Of a stretch of 64,000 bases of DNA, positions 51,601-60,040 are shown piece after piece; positions within the stretch are counted from its first letter, which is position 1, and each line of letters starts with the position of its first letter. The notes beneath the pieces were generated by a model. The model was given only the letters and a program-made list of their open reading frames with translations. It was not told the DNA's origin and made no database searches. Source of the stretch: Alphaproteobacteria bacterium (GTDB taxonomy: Bacteria > Pseudomonadota > Alphaproteobacteria > Rhizobiales > CAJQND01); contig JAAEUE010000291.1 in assembly GCA_024227565.1 (NCBI GenBank), positions 1-64,000 of the forward strand, read 5' to 3'. Made by a program: the position numbers and the translations under genes.

Positions 51601-52832
51601 TTGCAGACGCAGGCGCGCGCATCAGCGGCGGCGTAGGGTTTGACGTGCGGGTGCGCGGCACAGAAGATCAGCCGAACGTTCAAGGCACCTTGACCTTGAG
51701 CAACGCCACGGTTGGCGACGTGGATGGCAGGTTCATCGTCACGCGCGCAAACGGGCGGTTCGTGATTTCCCAGGACCGTGTCCAGATTGTTTCGTTCCGT
51801 GGGCGCACGGGAAAATCGGGCAGCGTGTCAGCCTCCGGCACCGTGGGCCTGGACGGGCCGCGCCAGGCCAGCATAAGGGTGCAAGTCCAAAATGGCGTCT
51901 ATGCAGACGGCACATTGGTATCCGCCCGTTATGATGCAAACCTTCAGCTTGTGGGGCCGTTGGATGGGTCGCCGCTGTTGCAGGGCGACATCATTCTGAA
52001 AAAGACCAAGGTCACGTTGAGCGAAATCCCGCCCTCGGCCCTGAAGCCGCTTGAGGTGCGCCACAGGCGTGCGCCGCCCAAGGTGCTGCAACAGCTCAGG
52101 CAGTTCAAATCCCGCAGCGGTGGGGGTGGTTCTGACCTTCGGGTGAACCTTCGCATCGTCGCCAAAGAGTCCATTTCCGTCAGCGGCCGCGGGGTCACCG
52201 CCTTGCTGGGCGGAGGGTTGAACCTGACCGGCACACCCTCGGCCCTCATTGCCAATGGTTCATTCCGCCTGCGCCGTGGCACCCTGAAGCTTCTGGGCCA
52301 GCGCCTTGAGTTCGAGCGCGGCCGGCTCGATTTTGATCGTGATCTCGACCCCAGGCTGAACCTGGTCGCGGTGTCGCGAACCTCCGATTCAACCATTCGG
52401 CTGATTATCGCGGGCCGGGCCAGTGCGCCGAAGATCTCGGTCACCTCATCACCTGAATTGCCTGAAGAAGAAGCCCTTGCACGCTTGGTCTTCAACCGCG
52501 ATCTGCTTCAGCTCTCGCCCTTGCAAATTGCTCAGTTGGCCGCCTCAATTGCCGTGTTGAGCGGCGGCAGCGACAGCAGCCTGCTTGGAGACTTGCAAGA
52601 CACACTGGGGGTCGATTGGCTTGAGGTTACAGAGACCGCGTCCGGCGAGACCGCAGTGGGGGCCGGCAAGCAAATCAACGAGCGACTGTCGATCGGGGTT
52701 GAGCAGACCACAAAGACCAACACCAGCCGGGTCATCATCGACTTAGGAATCGGCAAGAACTTCAAACTGCGCGGAGCCGCCGGGTCCGACGGCTCCTCGC
52801 GGGCCGGTGTGTTCTTTGAGAAGGACTACTAG
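48651..52832 (+). CDS. tamB: TamB, inner-membrane-anchored translocation/assembly protein
   Basis: A 1393-residue AsmA/TamB-type protein: one N-terminal signal anchor (residues ~4-24, LIALTVLIAALFAMASLPYV), a very long periplasmic beta-groove of repeating amphipathic strands, and the C-terminal DUF490/TamB domain (from about 1100: SGSVSASGTVGLDGPRQASI, RGVTALLGGGLNLTGTPSAL, VTSSPELPEEEALARLVFNR). It ends in the conserved VFFEKDY. It pairs with TamA directly upstream. Length is normal for alphaproteobacteria. It overlaps the convergent GFA gene by 4 nt. Confidence 0.95.
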   Translation: MRNKLIALTVLIAALFAMASLPYVAAQNQTAKGLVEGMLQDILSSKGRRVLVDGVGIALDGDVTAKRVQVQDETGTWLVMEQFALDWQPLSLLTESLKINSLSVERLHVQRLPEAIKAEETADAGAPDELKNLQDAEIQKISVAKLELSEKVAGEIFIFSVDGSGRVKQTPAEVSFQLAAQRTNGGDSRLTANMLLDPLTRVLKVDLQLKEGRDGLVVNLLDIANQPAVDLDVSAQGSIDNWAGKFGLKLNSTIVAQGTAKVDTTDAGKQLTLDAEGEIGRLVSDRFAGWLGGSTQLVGSVLFEKDKSRAQVQRIRIGNTNVQLRASGPIDWSGETSDLAVGFRSTAQHPLLIAEQAASFGKMEVSGLNGDLNVTGSISDPTWQFKGTASAMTSEPAVLNRIKLDLRGQGVDLEKAGTGVNGSLSADVTRGNSNLMPAALLGPLRAKLAARTDQQGQIVISDTNVSAGVVNFALNGNLKPSASSFALAFRASASSPVTGYALLDGLLAGDARLSGRFAGNGEAQFSLSDWQIDSSALSLTLNGKVDETVDLTVAGRLSDLSQLHPEAGGGAELKATLSGDRAAPLLNLVASGESITLTGAALTDAALSANMKLSESAPSGQLDFSAKLQGQPVTARALLATTPEGTRQLREFSMVSGSARLNGSLNLPVLGGPSGTFKLTAPDLSDIGPLLLTRLRGSLNSDITLADTGGETTLKAIFKGADIASEEFTAATMAGDMRIEDALGSPRIEGQAKLRRVRAADLFFDAITATATSKGERAYALNVDVKGRDLSGRALADVEIAGDQTVIRISRLKGSAQRAPFALANPFTITRNESGSVSVQKAAVRIGKGRIKIDGQILPELEATVALNALPLSPFRQLAGIPGLSGTLTGNAAMTGEIGDPTGRFELTGRNLSADQLRAQGLRALQLALKGRMENRQIALRGTATSGRDLSVSIQGQIDRSRAVTRLDVRASGKANARMFADTLADAGARISGGVGFDVRVRGTEDQPNVQGTLTLSNATVGDVDGRFIVTRANGRFVISQDRVQIVSFRGRTGKSGSVSASGTVGLDGPRQASIRVQVQNGVYADGTLVSARYDANLQLVGPLDGSPLLQGDIILKKTKVTLSEIPPSALKPLEVRHRRAPPKVLQQLRQFKSRSGGGGSDLRVNLRIVAKESISVSGRGVTALLGGGLNLTGTPSALIANGSFRLRRGTLKLLGQRLEFERGRLDFDRDLDPRLNLVAVSRTSDSTIRLIIAGRASAPKISVTSSPELPEEEALARLVFNRDLLQLSPLQIAQLAASIAVLSGGSDSSLLGDLQDTLGVDWLEVTETASGETAVGAGKQINERLSIGVEQTTKTNTSRVIIDLGIGKNFKLRGAAGSDGSSRAGVFFEKDY

Positions 52833-53239
52833 CCCGGGTTCTTCGGTGCCTTCTGGATGTCGTCATCCAACACGCCCCAAGACTGCGCTGAATCGCACCA
52901 GATCTGAACGCCTGGCTTGACCCATGAGTTGTCTTTCATGGTGCCGGCCTTGATTGCCGCCATGCCGCCGAAGGCATCAAGAACGGTTGAAAGCGGCGAG
53001 CCGCATTTGTTGCAGAAGTTCCGCGTCACGTTCTGTCCGGAGTCGCCTTTGACCACATATTGAGACAGCGATGATCCGGACATTTCAACCTTGTCGCCCG
53101 GAACGAGAACGTTCACCGAAAACGCGGTGCCGGTTTGCTTCTGGCAATCAGGGCAATGGCATACGGCAATCATCGCAGGTTCGGCATCGGCCGAATAAGT
53201 AACCTCTCCGCATAGGCAGCTTCCGGAAATATCATTCAT
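52829..53239 (-). CDS. GFA/CENP-V family zinc protein (second copy)
   Basis: A 136-residue GFA-fold protein with the zinc cysteines GSCLCGEV, VCHCPDCQKQTG and FCNKCGSPL. It is a paralogue of the protein at 32066, different in length and detail. The ATG at 53239 has AAGGAGGAAAG upstream. It is the last of a minus-strand series after the nitrilase gene (49 nt away). With a DcmA-like dehalogenase nearby, which would release formaldehyde, a formaldehyde-handling role is tempting but unproved. Confidence 0.87.
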   Translation of the reverse strand: MNDISGSCLCGEVTYSADAEPAMIAVCHCPDCQKQTGTAFSVNVLVPGDKVEMSGSSLSQYVVKGDSGQNVTRNFCNKCGSPLSTVLDAFGGMAAIKAGTMKDNSWVKPGVQIWCDSAQSWGVLDDDIQKAPKNPG

Positions 53240-53287
53240 CGTTCTTTCCTCCTTGGGTTTTTGGTTTTGGACGTCCTCGCCCACTGT

Positions 53288-54211
53288 TCATTCGATCCCC
53301 GGCCCATCAACACGCTCCCGGTTAACGTTGAGGCGCAGCACATCGTTTCGGCTGTAGTGCCCCGCCGGGTCCAGCTTGAGATGTTCAGCCAGCACCGTCT
53401 CCTTGGCGATGTCAGCGTAAAGGATGCACTCCTCATCAATCACCGGGCCGGCAATGATCTTTCCGCCCGGTTCCACAATCATCGAGCCGCCATTGTTGAT
53501 GACGTCTCGGCCCTCAACGATCTGCGCCCTGAGGGCAAAGCTTTTTGGAATGTCTCCGGTGCGCAGAATGCCGGAAGCGGAGATCACATACACCCTGCCC
53601 TCCATGGCGATGAACTGCGAGATGTTTTCGGTCACGTCCAAGTCGCCAGGCCAGGTGGCGATGTGCACGTCCTCGCCCTGCGCATAAAGAGCATGCCGTG
53701 CAAGCGGCAGCCAGTTTTCATAACAGTTGAGAGCGCCAAGCCGGAACTCACTCCAGGCGTGCACTTCCAGGCCATGACCATCCCCGTCGCTCCAGATCAG
53801 GCGCTCTTGAAATGTTGGCTTGAGTTTGCGGTGAACGCCCACAACACCGTTGTCGGGATGAATGGCCGCCAGAGAGGCATAGACCGAACCACCCGAACGG
53901 GTCTTTTCAAGGAACCCCATATAGGCGAACACGCCCAGCTCATGGGCCGTCTTTGCAATCTCCGTGATCTCGGGGCCCGATGCATCAACGGCGCTCTGCA
54001 GATAGGCGACGTGACCAATCTTCAAAAGCTCGTCATTGGTGACAACAGAGGGAACGCGCAGCCAGGAGGGGTAGCCGGATATGAAGACCTCGGGAAAGAC
54101 AATCAGCTCGGCCCCCTCGCCTGCAGCCTTGCGCAACAGTCCCAAGGCCTTGTCGGTTGTGGCCCGCGCATCGAGGAACACCGGCGCGGCCTGAATGGCG
54201 GCAACTTTCAT
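53288..54211 (-). CDS. Nitrilase family protein (aliphatic nitrilase branch)
   Basis: A 307-residue C-N hydrolase. The triad is Glu41 (VFPEVFISGYP), Lys129 (HRKLKPTFQER) and Cys163 (LNCYENWLP). The CxEN block after Cys163 places it in the true nitrilase branch (nitrile to acid plus ammonia) rather than amidases. ATG at 54211 overlaps the stop of the GST gene (ATGA), so both are co-translated. The substrate is unknown. Confidence 0.88.
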   Translation of the reverse strand: MKVAAIQAAPVFLDARATTDKALGLLRKAAGEGAELIVFPEVFISGYPSWLRVPSVVTNDELLKIGHVAYLQSAVDASGPEITEIAKTAHELGVFAYMGFLEKTRSGGSVYASLAAIHPDNGVVGVHRKLKPTFQERLIWSDGDGHGLEVHAWSEFRLGALNCYENWLPLARHALYAQGEDVHIATWPGDLDVTENISQFIAMEGRVYVISASGILRTGDIPKSFALRAQIVEGRDVINNGGSMIVEPGGKIIAGPVIDEECILYADIAKETVLAEHLKLDPAGHYSRNDVLRLNVNRERVDGPGIE

Positions 54212-54894
54212 GCGCCCATATGCTCCGCGGTTTGATTGAACAGACCGGGCGCGTTGTGAGCGTTTGCCGTTTTGGTGAACTGGGCGTCTTTGTGAAGATC
54301 TATCGCCCGCCGCACGGCAGGCCGGGACTTGATGGTTGAGCGCCAACGGGCCACCGCCGGGAACGTGGCCAGATCAACGCCCAAGTTCCTGGCAATGAAC
54401 ACCCAGGGAAATGTCATCATGTCAGCGATGGAATAGTCTCCCAAAATGTAGGGCTGATCTGAAAGCCGGCTCTCCAAGACCTTGATACAGCGCTCATATT
54501 CTCCGCGATATCTGTTTTGAGCATACTCCATATGCTGCGGGGCGTAGTTCACAAAGTGGCTAACTTGCCCGGCCATGGGCCCAAGGTTTGCAGCCTGCCA
54601 GAACAACCATTCATCCAGCTCCTTGGCCGGCAAGCTGGCAGCACCGCCGAACCGGCCGGTCTTCAAATGGAGATGGCGCAAAATTGCACCGCTCTCAAAC
54701 ACCGTCAGGCCGCCTGCCCCATGATCCACAATGGCGGGGATCTTGGCGTTGGGATTGATAGCCAGAAACTCCGGTGCGAACTGATCTCCACCTGGCAGAT
54801 CCATCAGATGAACACTGTAGTCCACCCCGCACTCCTCCAGCATGATGGCCACCTTCCAGCCATTGGGAGTTGGGGCGAAATAGAAATCGATCAT
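54208..54894 (-). CDS. Glutathione S-transferase (YfcG/Nu-class-like)
   Basis: A 228-residue GST. The thioredoxin-fold start MIDFYFAPTPNGWKVAIMLE with the TPNGxK motif is that of disulfide-reductase-like Nu-class GSTs; AKIPAIVDH gives the cis-Pro and VFESGAILRHL the glutathione-binding Glu-Ser. The C-terminal helical domain has DYSIADMMTFPW. ATG at 54894 is 5 nt from the CoA-transferase stop. It is one of two distinct GSTs in this region. Confidence 0.88.
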   Translation of the reverse strand: MIDFYFAPTPNGWKVAIMLEECGVDYSVHLMDLPGGDQFAPEFLAINPNAKIPAIVDHGAGGLTVFESGAILRHLHLKTGRFGGAASLPAKELDEWLFWQAANLGPMAGQVSHFVNYAPQHMEYAQNRYRGEYERCIKVLESRLSDQPYILGDYSIADMMTFPWVFIARNLGVDLATFPAVARWRSTIKSRPAVRRAIDLHKDAQFTKTANAHNAPGLFNQTAEHMGA

Positions 54895-54898
54895 GGGG

Positions 54899-56050
54899 CT
54901 AGCCTGCGAGCTCAACAACGGCGGGGGCGCCCAAGATCTCGTCGGTATGCTCGCCCAGCGCCGGTGCCGGGGTCACCTTGCCCGTGGGCGTGCCGTGGAA
55001 CACCGCGGGGTTTCTGGCCTGGCGCAAGCGTCCGGCCACGGGGTGTTCATATTCAATGACAGCTTGGTTAGCGGCCACCTGAGGATGGACCCGCATCTCG
55101 CTGCGCGTCAGAACAGGGGCGCACGGCACGCCCTCCTGCTCCAGGCGCTCAAGCAATTCGTCTCGCTTCATTTCAGAAACGATCGCCTGGGTGAGCGCCA
55201 GCCGTGCATCCCGGTTCATCTCTCTCAGTTCGGCATTCAAGAACCGGCGATCCTCCAGAATGTCCGGCCGGTCCGTCGCCTTTGCCAGGCCTTCCCAATG
55301 CTTGTCCTGCATCACAGAGATGGTGGCGTAGCCATCGGACACCTCGTAAATCAGGTCGATGAAAGATTGCGATTCCTCCCGCTCCAGCTCATCGCCAACA
55401 AAGGTGTGGCCGTTCATGTCTGAGCCCCACAGGAAGGACACCACCGTGTCCAGCATCGACAGTTGCACCTCTTGCCCCTCCCCGGTTCGCTCACGGGAAA
55501 ACAGGGCGGCGGTGATCGCCTGGCTGGCTTGAACAGCTGTGAGTTTGTCGGGCACGATGGTGCGGATGAGGCGCGGGCGCTCCTCATCAGAACCCGCTTG
55601 CACGGTGGTGAGCGAGGAGACCGCCTGGACGAGCGGGTCATACACCGGCTTGCCCACCAATGGCCCGTCAAATCCAAACCCGGCGATCGACATGTAGATC
55701 AGACGCGGGTTCAGCGCCCTCAAAACCTCGGGCCCCAGGCCAAGCCGCTTGGCGACGCCGGGGCGGAAATTTTGAACAAACACATCCGCATCGCGGCAGA
55801 GCTGCTTAACCGCCCCCAAGCCCTCAGGGCTCTTCAGATCCACAACAACAGATTTCTTGTTCCTGTTGTTGTTGAGGTAGATCGCCGAATAGCCGGCACG
55901 CCGCGTGGCGAGCTGGCGCGTGAAGTCACCATCCTCGCGCTCGATCTTGATGACCTCTGCGCCTTGGTCGGCGAGCATCATTGTCGCCATGGGGCCGGAG
56001 ACGACTGTGGAGAGATCGATTATGCGCACACCGCTCAGTGGACCTGACAT
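54899..56050 (-). CDS. CoA-transferase family III (CaiB/BaiF type)
   Basis: A 383-residue family III CoA transferase. The start GVRIIDLSTVVSGPMATMML, FVQNFRPGVAKRLGLGPEVL and the catalytic Asp in VYDPLVQAVSSL are all present. These enzymes activate a carboxylic acid by CoA transfer. It heads the group CoA-transferase, GST, nitrilase, GFA, and lies ~77 nt downstream of a LysR gene on the same strand. The acid product of the nitrilase could be its substrate. Confidence 0.9.
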   Translation of the reverse strand: MSGPLSGVRIIDLSTVVSGPMATMMLADQGAEVIKIEREDGDFTRQLATRRAGYSAIYLNNNRNKKSVVVDLKSPEGLGAVKQLCRDADVFVQNFRPGVAKRLGLGPEVLRALNPRLIYMSIAGFGFDGPLVGKPVYDPLVQAVSSLTTVQAGSDEERPRLIRTIVPDKLTAVQASQAITAALFSRERTGEGQEVQLSMLDTVVSFLWGSDMNGHTFVGDELEREESQSFIDLIYEVSDGYATISVMQDKHWEGLAKATDRPDILEDRRFLNAELREMNRDARLALTQAIVSEMKRDELLERLEQEGVPCAPVLTRSEMRVHPQVAANQAVIEYEHPVAGRLRQARNPAVFHGTPTGKVTPAPALGEHTDEILGAPAVVELAG

Positions 56051-56127
56051 GATAGGGCTCCTTTTGACCGGACCCTAGCGCGGCGGCAGTCTCTCAAACA
56101 TTGAATATTAATCAACGTTTGTTGAAT

Positions 56128-57018
56128 TTAACTCAAATCACTTTCAGCAATGAGCCAATTCCTCAGCTTGCGTGCCATTGAATCAGGCTCATAGTCTTTG
56201 CGCGACACCAGGAAGTATCCCGACGTGCTGACCAGCGTGTCCTTGAACGGTTGAACCAGTTCAGCGGAGTCCAGCAGGGGATCAATCAAGGGACGCCGGC
56301 CCAGAGCAATCCCCAGCCCATCCTGGCAGGCAGCAACGGTCAGTTCATAGGATTCCAGAACGAACCGTTTGAGCTCAGGCCCAAAATCCAAATCGCCGGA
56401 CGTGCACCAGTCGTCCCATTCCCGAGGCAGGTTGGAGTTCACGAGCAATTGCGAGCGCTTCAGCAATGAATTGAGATCGTCGGCGTCAATTTCCTTCAGA
56501 AGACCGGGGGAGATGATCGGCACCACGTCCTCGTGGAAGAGCGGCACAACGTCCAGGCCCTCCCAGTTGCCGCCGCCCCGGCGAATGGCGATATCCACAT
56601 GCTCGGTGCCAAGTTCCACTACACGCGTGGTGCAGATCAGGTTGAGCTCCAGTTCCGGATGCAACTCCGCCAACTTCCGCATGCGCGGCATCAGCCAGCC
56701 AGCAGCAAAAGAGGGCGTCAGGGTGAGAGAGACCCGGCGGCGTTTGGGGGACGAGCGGATCTGCTCGGTCGCCTCACGTAACTGGCTCATGGGCTCTTCA
56801 ACGGCACGCAGATAAGCTTCCCCTTCCGTGGTCAACCTGAGCTTGCCCGCTTCGCGTTCATAGAGCCGCACGCCAAGCTCGGTCTCCAGTTTCTTCAGCT
56901 GATGACTGATCGCAGACCGGGACACGCCCAAGCGCTTGGCAGCCTGGGCGATACCATTTGCCCGGCCCACCGCGAAACAGGCCTTAAGTCCAGCAAACCC
57001 CGGGAAGTAATCTTCCAA
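56128..57018 (-). CDS. LysR-family regulator (GcvA-like)
   Basis: A 296-residue LTTR with wHTH at ~8-66 (IAQAAKRLGVSRSAISHQLK) and an effector domain including HPELELNLICTTRVVELGTE and VDIAIRRGGGNWEGL. Unusually for LTTRs it reads in the same direction as the genes next to it (CoA-transferase group downstream, CmcJ-like gene upstream). It may govern either side. Confidence 0.85.
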   Translation of the reverse strand: MEDYFPGFAGLKACFAVGRANGIAQAAKRLGVSRSAISHQLKKLETELGVRLYEREAGKLRLTTEGEAYLRAVEEPMSQLREATEQIRSSPKRRRVSLTLTPSFAAGWLMPRMRKLAELHPELELNLICTTRVVELGTEHVDIAIRRGGGNWEGLDVVPLFHEDVVPIISPGLLKEIDADDLNSLLKRSQLLVNSNLPREWDDWCTSGDLDFGPELKRFVLESYELTVAACQDGLGIALGRRPLIDPLLDSAELVQPFKDTLVSTSGYFLVSRKDYEPDSMARKLRNWLIAESDLS

Positions 57019-57102
57019 TCAAACCTCCTGCTGCGTGCGGCAAGGGCCGCTGTTTAGCAATGCGGGCCGCACTACAAAAGGTCAAGGGAAGGCGAAGGTG
57101 CG

Positions 57103-58107
57103 TCAGTCGAAGAGCGCGACGCAACGCACCTCGATGCTCCAGCGGTCAGGGGCATCGGCAGGCGCGGTGGGATCGGCAAACGCACTGTGGATACTGAACG
57201 TGCACGGCGCCTCTGGATTCAGAGCATCTGCGTTTCTGCCTTCAGAATGCGCCAGCTCACCGGCCGAATCCCACTGCTTGATCAACAGGGCTTCGTCCCG
57301 CGTCATGGCTGAGTAGAAATACCACTCATGTTGCTCTGTGTGCTTGGCGTAATAGTTCTCGCCGATCCGGTCCGCATAGTGGATCTCAAACACCACCAGA
57401 TCATCCGGATGCACCTTGGCAGCATCGCACAGTGCAAGCGGGTGGGTCGCAACCGGCTCTTCAGCGATGTTCCGCCAAAGGTTGATGATGGCGAACCGGC
57501 CGGAGCTGAGCGCCCGCTCCACATCCGCCTCGCTCAGAAGCGTTTCGCCTTCTGAAAGCAAGGCACCGAAGGTGTCATTGCTGGTCGGTGACCTTGCCAG
57601 ATCGCGTGCCCGCTGAGGGGCGCTGGTCAGGGTGTAGTCACCATGCACCATATGGAGCGGCGGCTGCACCAATTGCCCGCCTTCGCTGCGGCGCTTGCTC
57701 TGGCTGCCGGAGACGGACCGGATGTTGTGATCAAAGGCCGCAACAAGACTGGCCCCGCTTGCCGCCTGGATAATCTCTGCGCAGTGAGGATAATAGCGGC
57801 GCACCACAGTGTCGTGATCGAGGAAATCCGCAAATGGAGTTTCCAATCGGTCCTGAAGGATCTCAAAGCCGTTGGTGTGAAGCGTTTTGCGGTGGGGACC
57901 TGAAAGTCCGCGCGCATCGGCAACCGGCATCTGACACTTCTGCAGATCAGCCCCCACCCAACTGTTGTCATTTCCGCTGCCGTCACGGCGCGTGAACACC
58001 TTGCCGTTGCGATAGAGCGAGGTTTCCACCGATGCTGCCAGATAGGTGAATTCTCCGATCCGGCTCTCGTCGATCTCAGCGTGCGAAACCAAACTCATGG
58101 GAAACAT
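57103..58107 (-). CDS. CmcJ/NvfI-like oxygenase family protein
   Basis: A 334-residue protein resembling the CmcJ/NvfI/asaB group of Fe/2OG-dependent oxygenase-like proteins, mostly known from secondary metabolism and fungi. Blocks seen: AFDHNIRSVSG, HMVHGDYT, FAIINLWRNIAEEPV and EQHEWYFYSAMTRDEALLIK. The start is uncertain between ATG 58107 and ATG 58098; the frame continues upstream only as Arg/Gln-rich sequence. It is encoded ~100 nt downstream of the DcmA-like gene on the same strand, so co-transcription is likely. The substrate is unknown. Confidence 0.75.
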   Translation of the reverse strand: MFPMSLVSHAEIDESRIGEFTYLAASVETSLYRNGKVFTRRDGSGNDNSWVGADLQKCQMPVADARGLSGPHRKTLHTNGFEILQDRLETPFADFLDHDTVVRRYYPHCAEIIQAASGASLVAAFDHNIRSVSGSQSKRRSEGGQLVQPPLHMVHGDYTLTSAPQRARDLARSPTSNDTFGALLSEGETLLSEADVERALSSGRFAIINLWRNIAEEPVATHPLALCDAAKVHPDDLVVFEIHYADRIGENYYAKHTEQHEWYFYSAMTRDEALLIKQWDSAGELAHSEGRNADALNPEAPCTFSIHSAFADPTAPADAPDRWSIEVRCVALFD

Positions 58108-58205
58108 ACACCCCGGCCGATCGGCCTGCCTGTTGGTGAAACAACCGCCCTTGCGGAGGACCCGTTGGGCGCCCCTCCGCAAAGGCTGGCTTTGCAATGT
58201 TAGGC

Positions 58206-59006
58206 CTAGGATTCCACCTGCGCAATGTAGTCCTGGTTCTCGTCCAGGTGCGGAATGCCCGTGTTGTGTCCGCCATGGGCCTCGGTGCCTTTCAGCACGG
58301 CGGTTCTGCGGGTGAACTCAACCTTCATCTCACCGGCCATCACTTTGGCGATGGTCTCATACTGCCAACCGCTCACTGCCTCGTTGGCCGGCCGTGCAGA
58401 CATCATTTTGAACCAGGCCGTGATCTTGGGGTGCTTGGCCCAAACCTTGTCTGGAATGATATTACCGGCATCATGGGAGACAAACTCATGGAACGCGGCA
58501 AGATCGGCATAGCTGACCTCACCACCGCAAACATACTTGTCTTCTTTCAGCCAATAGTTCTCCAACAGTTCCATGGATTCATAGAGAACGTGAAAGCCTT
58601 TGCGGCGTTCTGCCGTGAAGTCCTTGTCCATGCCATAGATCATCGGCGCAAAAATCGTCCAGTGGAAGGCACCGCCGCCAAGGCGCAGCGTGTAGGCATA
58701 CCATTGAACGAACTGGTTGATCCGGGCGCGCTGCACCAAAGTGGAGCCGAACCAGTGGCTCGGACACTCGTATTTCTCGTGCAGGTAACGCCCGATCGCC
58801 ACGTTCTCCCAAACCCGAAGGTCGCCGTCCACCAGGATCGGCACCTGCCCGGTGGGGTTATATTCGTCCCGAAAGTCCTGCCTCTCGTTGATGTTCGTGG
58901 TGATGTCGACAATGTCGTCTTCAAACTCGATTTCATTCTCAATAAGAAACTGGCGCGCCGAGCGGCAGGGCTGGGACGCGGGATGGTGCAATAGACGTAA
59001 GCTCAT
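58206..59006 (-). CDS. dcmA: Theta-type GST closely resembling dichloromethane dehalogenase
   Basis: A 266-residue glutathione transferase. Its sequence tracks what I remember of Methylobacterium DcmA along the whole length: HPASQPCRSARQF with the catalytic Ser (residue 11), EYNPTGQVPILVDG, INQFVQWYAYTLRLGGGAFH, EVSYADLAAFHEFVSHDAG and the tail RRTAVLKGTEAHGGHN. DcmA converts dichloromethane plus glutathione to formaldehyde and HCl. The start is ATG 59006 behind GAGGGA. The protein is divergent from a DcmR-like regulator, as in known dcm loci. Another halomethane or related electrophile could be the true substrate. Confidence 0.8.
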   Translation of the reverse strand: MSLRLLHHPASQPCRSARQFLIENEIEFEDDIVDITTNINERQDFRDEYNPTGQVPILVDGDLRVWENVAIGRYLHEKYECPSHWFGSTLVQRARINQFVQWYAYTLRLGGGAFHWTIFAPMIYGMDKDFTAERRKGFHVLYESMELLENYWLKEDKYVCGGEVSYADLAAFHEFVSHDAGNIIPDKVWAKHPKITAWFKMMSARPANEAVSGWQYETIAKVMAGEMKVEFTRRTAVLKGTEAHGGHNTGIPHLDENQDYIAQVES

Positions 59007-59172
59007 AGACATTCCCTCGCTGTTTAAGGGTGGATTCTTGTATTGGCCGATCCACTCCAGTGGTCAGTTGCGCTTGGCGTCGATCCGATTGGCCGCCGCT
59101 TTCCAAGCCTGCAACTATGCTCAAGGCTAACATTGCTATACAAGCATTATCAAACAAACGACAGGAAAGTAT

Positions 59173-59197
59173 ATCATTGCATAGAATATGCAGTGAT
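59173..59197. promoter_or_regulatory. 25-bp dyad between dcmA-like and dcmR-like genes
   Basis: Arms ATCATTGCATA (59173-59183) and TATGCAGTGAT (59187-59197) are complementary at 10 of 11 positions with a 3-nt centre. Placed about 80 nt before the regulator start, it is the prime candidate operator for the DcmR-like protein. Confidence 0.65.
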
Positions 59198-59278
59198 GCG
59201 GTTCGCCGATATTCCTGCTAGGGATCGTGCAACGCCTTGCCGGTGCCGGGCCGCAAAAGGAATGAACGAGGAACTTTG

Positions 59279-60040
59279 GTGACGTTACAGCCCGACCAGA
59301 ATTCAGAACTGCTGAACATCAAGGAAGCTGCCGCCCTGTTGAAGGTCAGCGAAGCCTCCTTGAGACGCTGGACCAATTCGGGCCGGCTCGCCTGCATGCG
59401 CCTTGGCGCCAAGCGCGAGCGCCGCTTCAAGCGCGAAGACCTGATGGCGTTCATGGAAGACCGCGCCGCCCCGCAGGCTCCCCCAGCAAGCCGCCCAAGC
59501 GAGGTTTTGCTGGAAGGTGTCGCCATCGAGTATGGCAATCACATCTGCACGCTGTATGAGAACGATCTCGGCCGCCTGAAATGGTCGGTTCCCTTTATCC
59601 AGGACGGGCTGCGCAACGGCGAAGGGTGCCTGCTAATCGCCACCAAAGCGGTGCGCGAAGAGGTTCTCGATCATATCCGTGAAGTTTGGGACGGCGTGCC
59701 CGAGGCCATAGAGAAAGGCCAGCTCATTCAGAGTGACGGCATACCTGACGGCGAAGCAATGTGCCGGTTCGTGGAGCAAAGCGTGATGGCGGCGACCCGG
59801 GCCGGCATGCGGTCATTCAGGCTGCTGGGCGACATGAGCTGGTGCCTGGAATTGGGCATGAGCTATGACGACCTGCTCGCCTATGAGGTCCGCTACAACC
59901 ACGACATCGCCCGCAGGTTCCCGCTGGTGAGCGTGTGCCAATATGACGTTCGTGATTTCTCCGGACCTGCCGTTTTGAACGCGCTGAAGTGCCACGAGGA
60001 CACGTTCAACTATTCCCTGTCGCGCTTCCTCGCATCCTAA
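59279..60040 (+). CDS. dcmR: DcmR-like regulator (excisionase-type HTH plus MEDS domain)
   Basis: A 253-residue regulator. Residues ~10-60 form a MerR/excisionase-like HTH (LLNIKEAAALLKVSEASLRRW, RRFKREDLMAFME). Residues ~80-250 are a MEDS sensor domain (methanogen/methylotroph DcmR sensory), with GNHICTLYENDLGRLKWSVP and the later DMSWCLELGMSYDDLLAYE. DcmR represses the dichloromethane dehalogenase gene in methylotrophs. The GTG at 59279 follows GAGGAA. It is divergent from the DcmA-like gene and overlaps the convergent ABC ATPase stop by 4 nt. Confidence 0.82.
   Translation: MTLQPDQNSELLNIKEAAALLKVSEASLRRWTNSGRLACMRLGAKRERRFKREDLMAFMEDRAAPQAPPASRPSEVLLEGVAIEYGNHICTLYENDLGRLKWSVPFIQDGLRNGEGCLLIATKAVREEVLDHIREVWDGVPEAIEKGQLIQSDGIPDGEAMCRFVEQSVMAATRAGMRSFRLLGDMSWCLELGMSYDDLLAYEVRYNHDIARRFPLVSVCQYDVRDFSGPAVLNALKCHEDTFNYSLSRFLAS

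Noticed and set aside
58108-58197. N-terminal extension of the CmcJ-like protein to a TTG at 58197
   Set aside because: The extra 30 residues are Arg/Gln-rich, lack family similarity, and would need a rare TTG start without a ribosome site.
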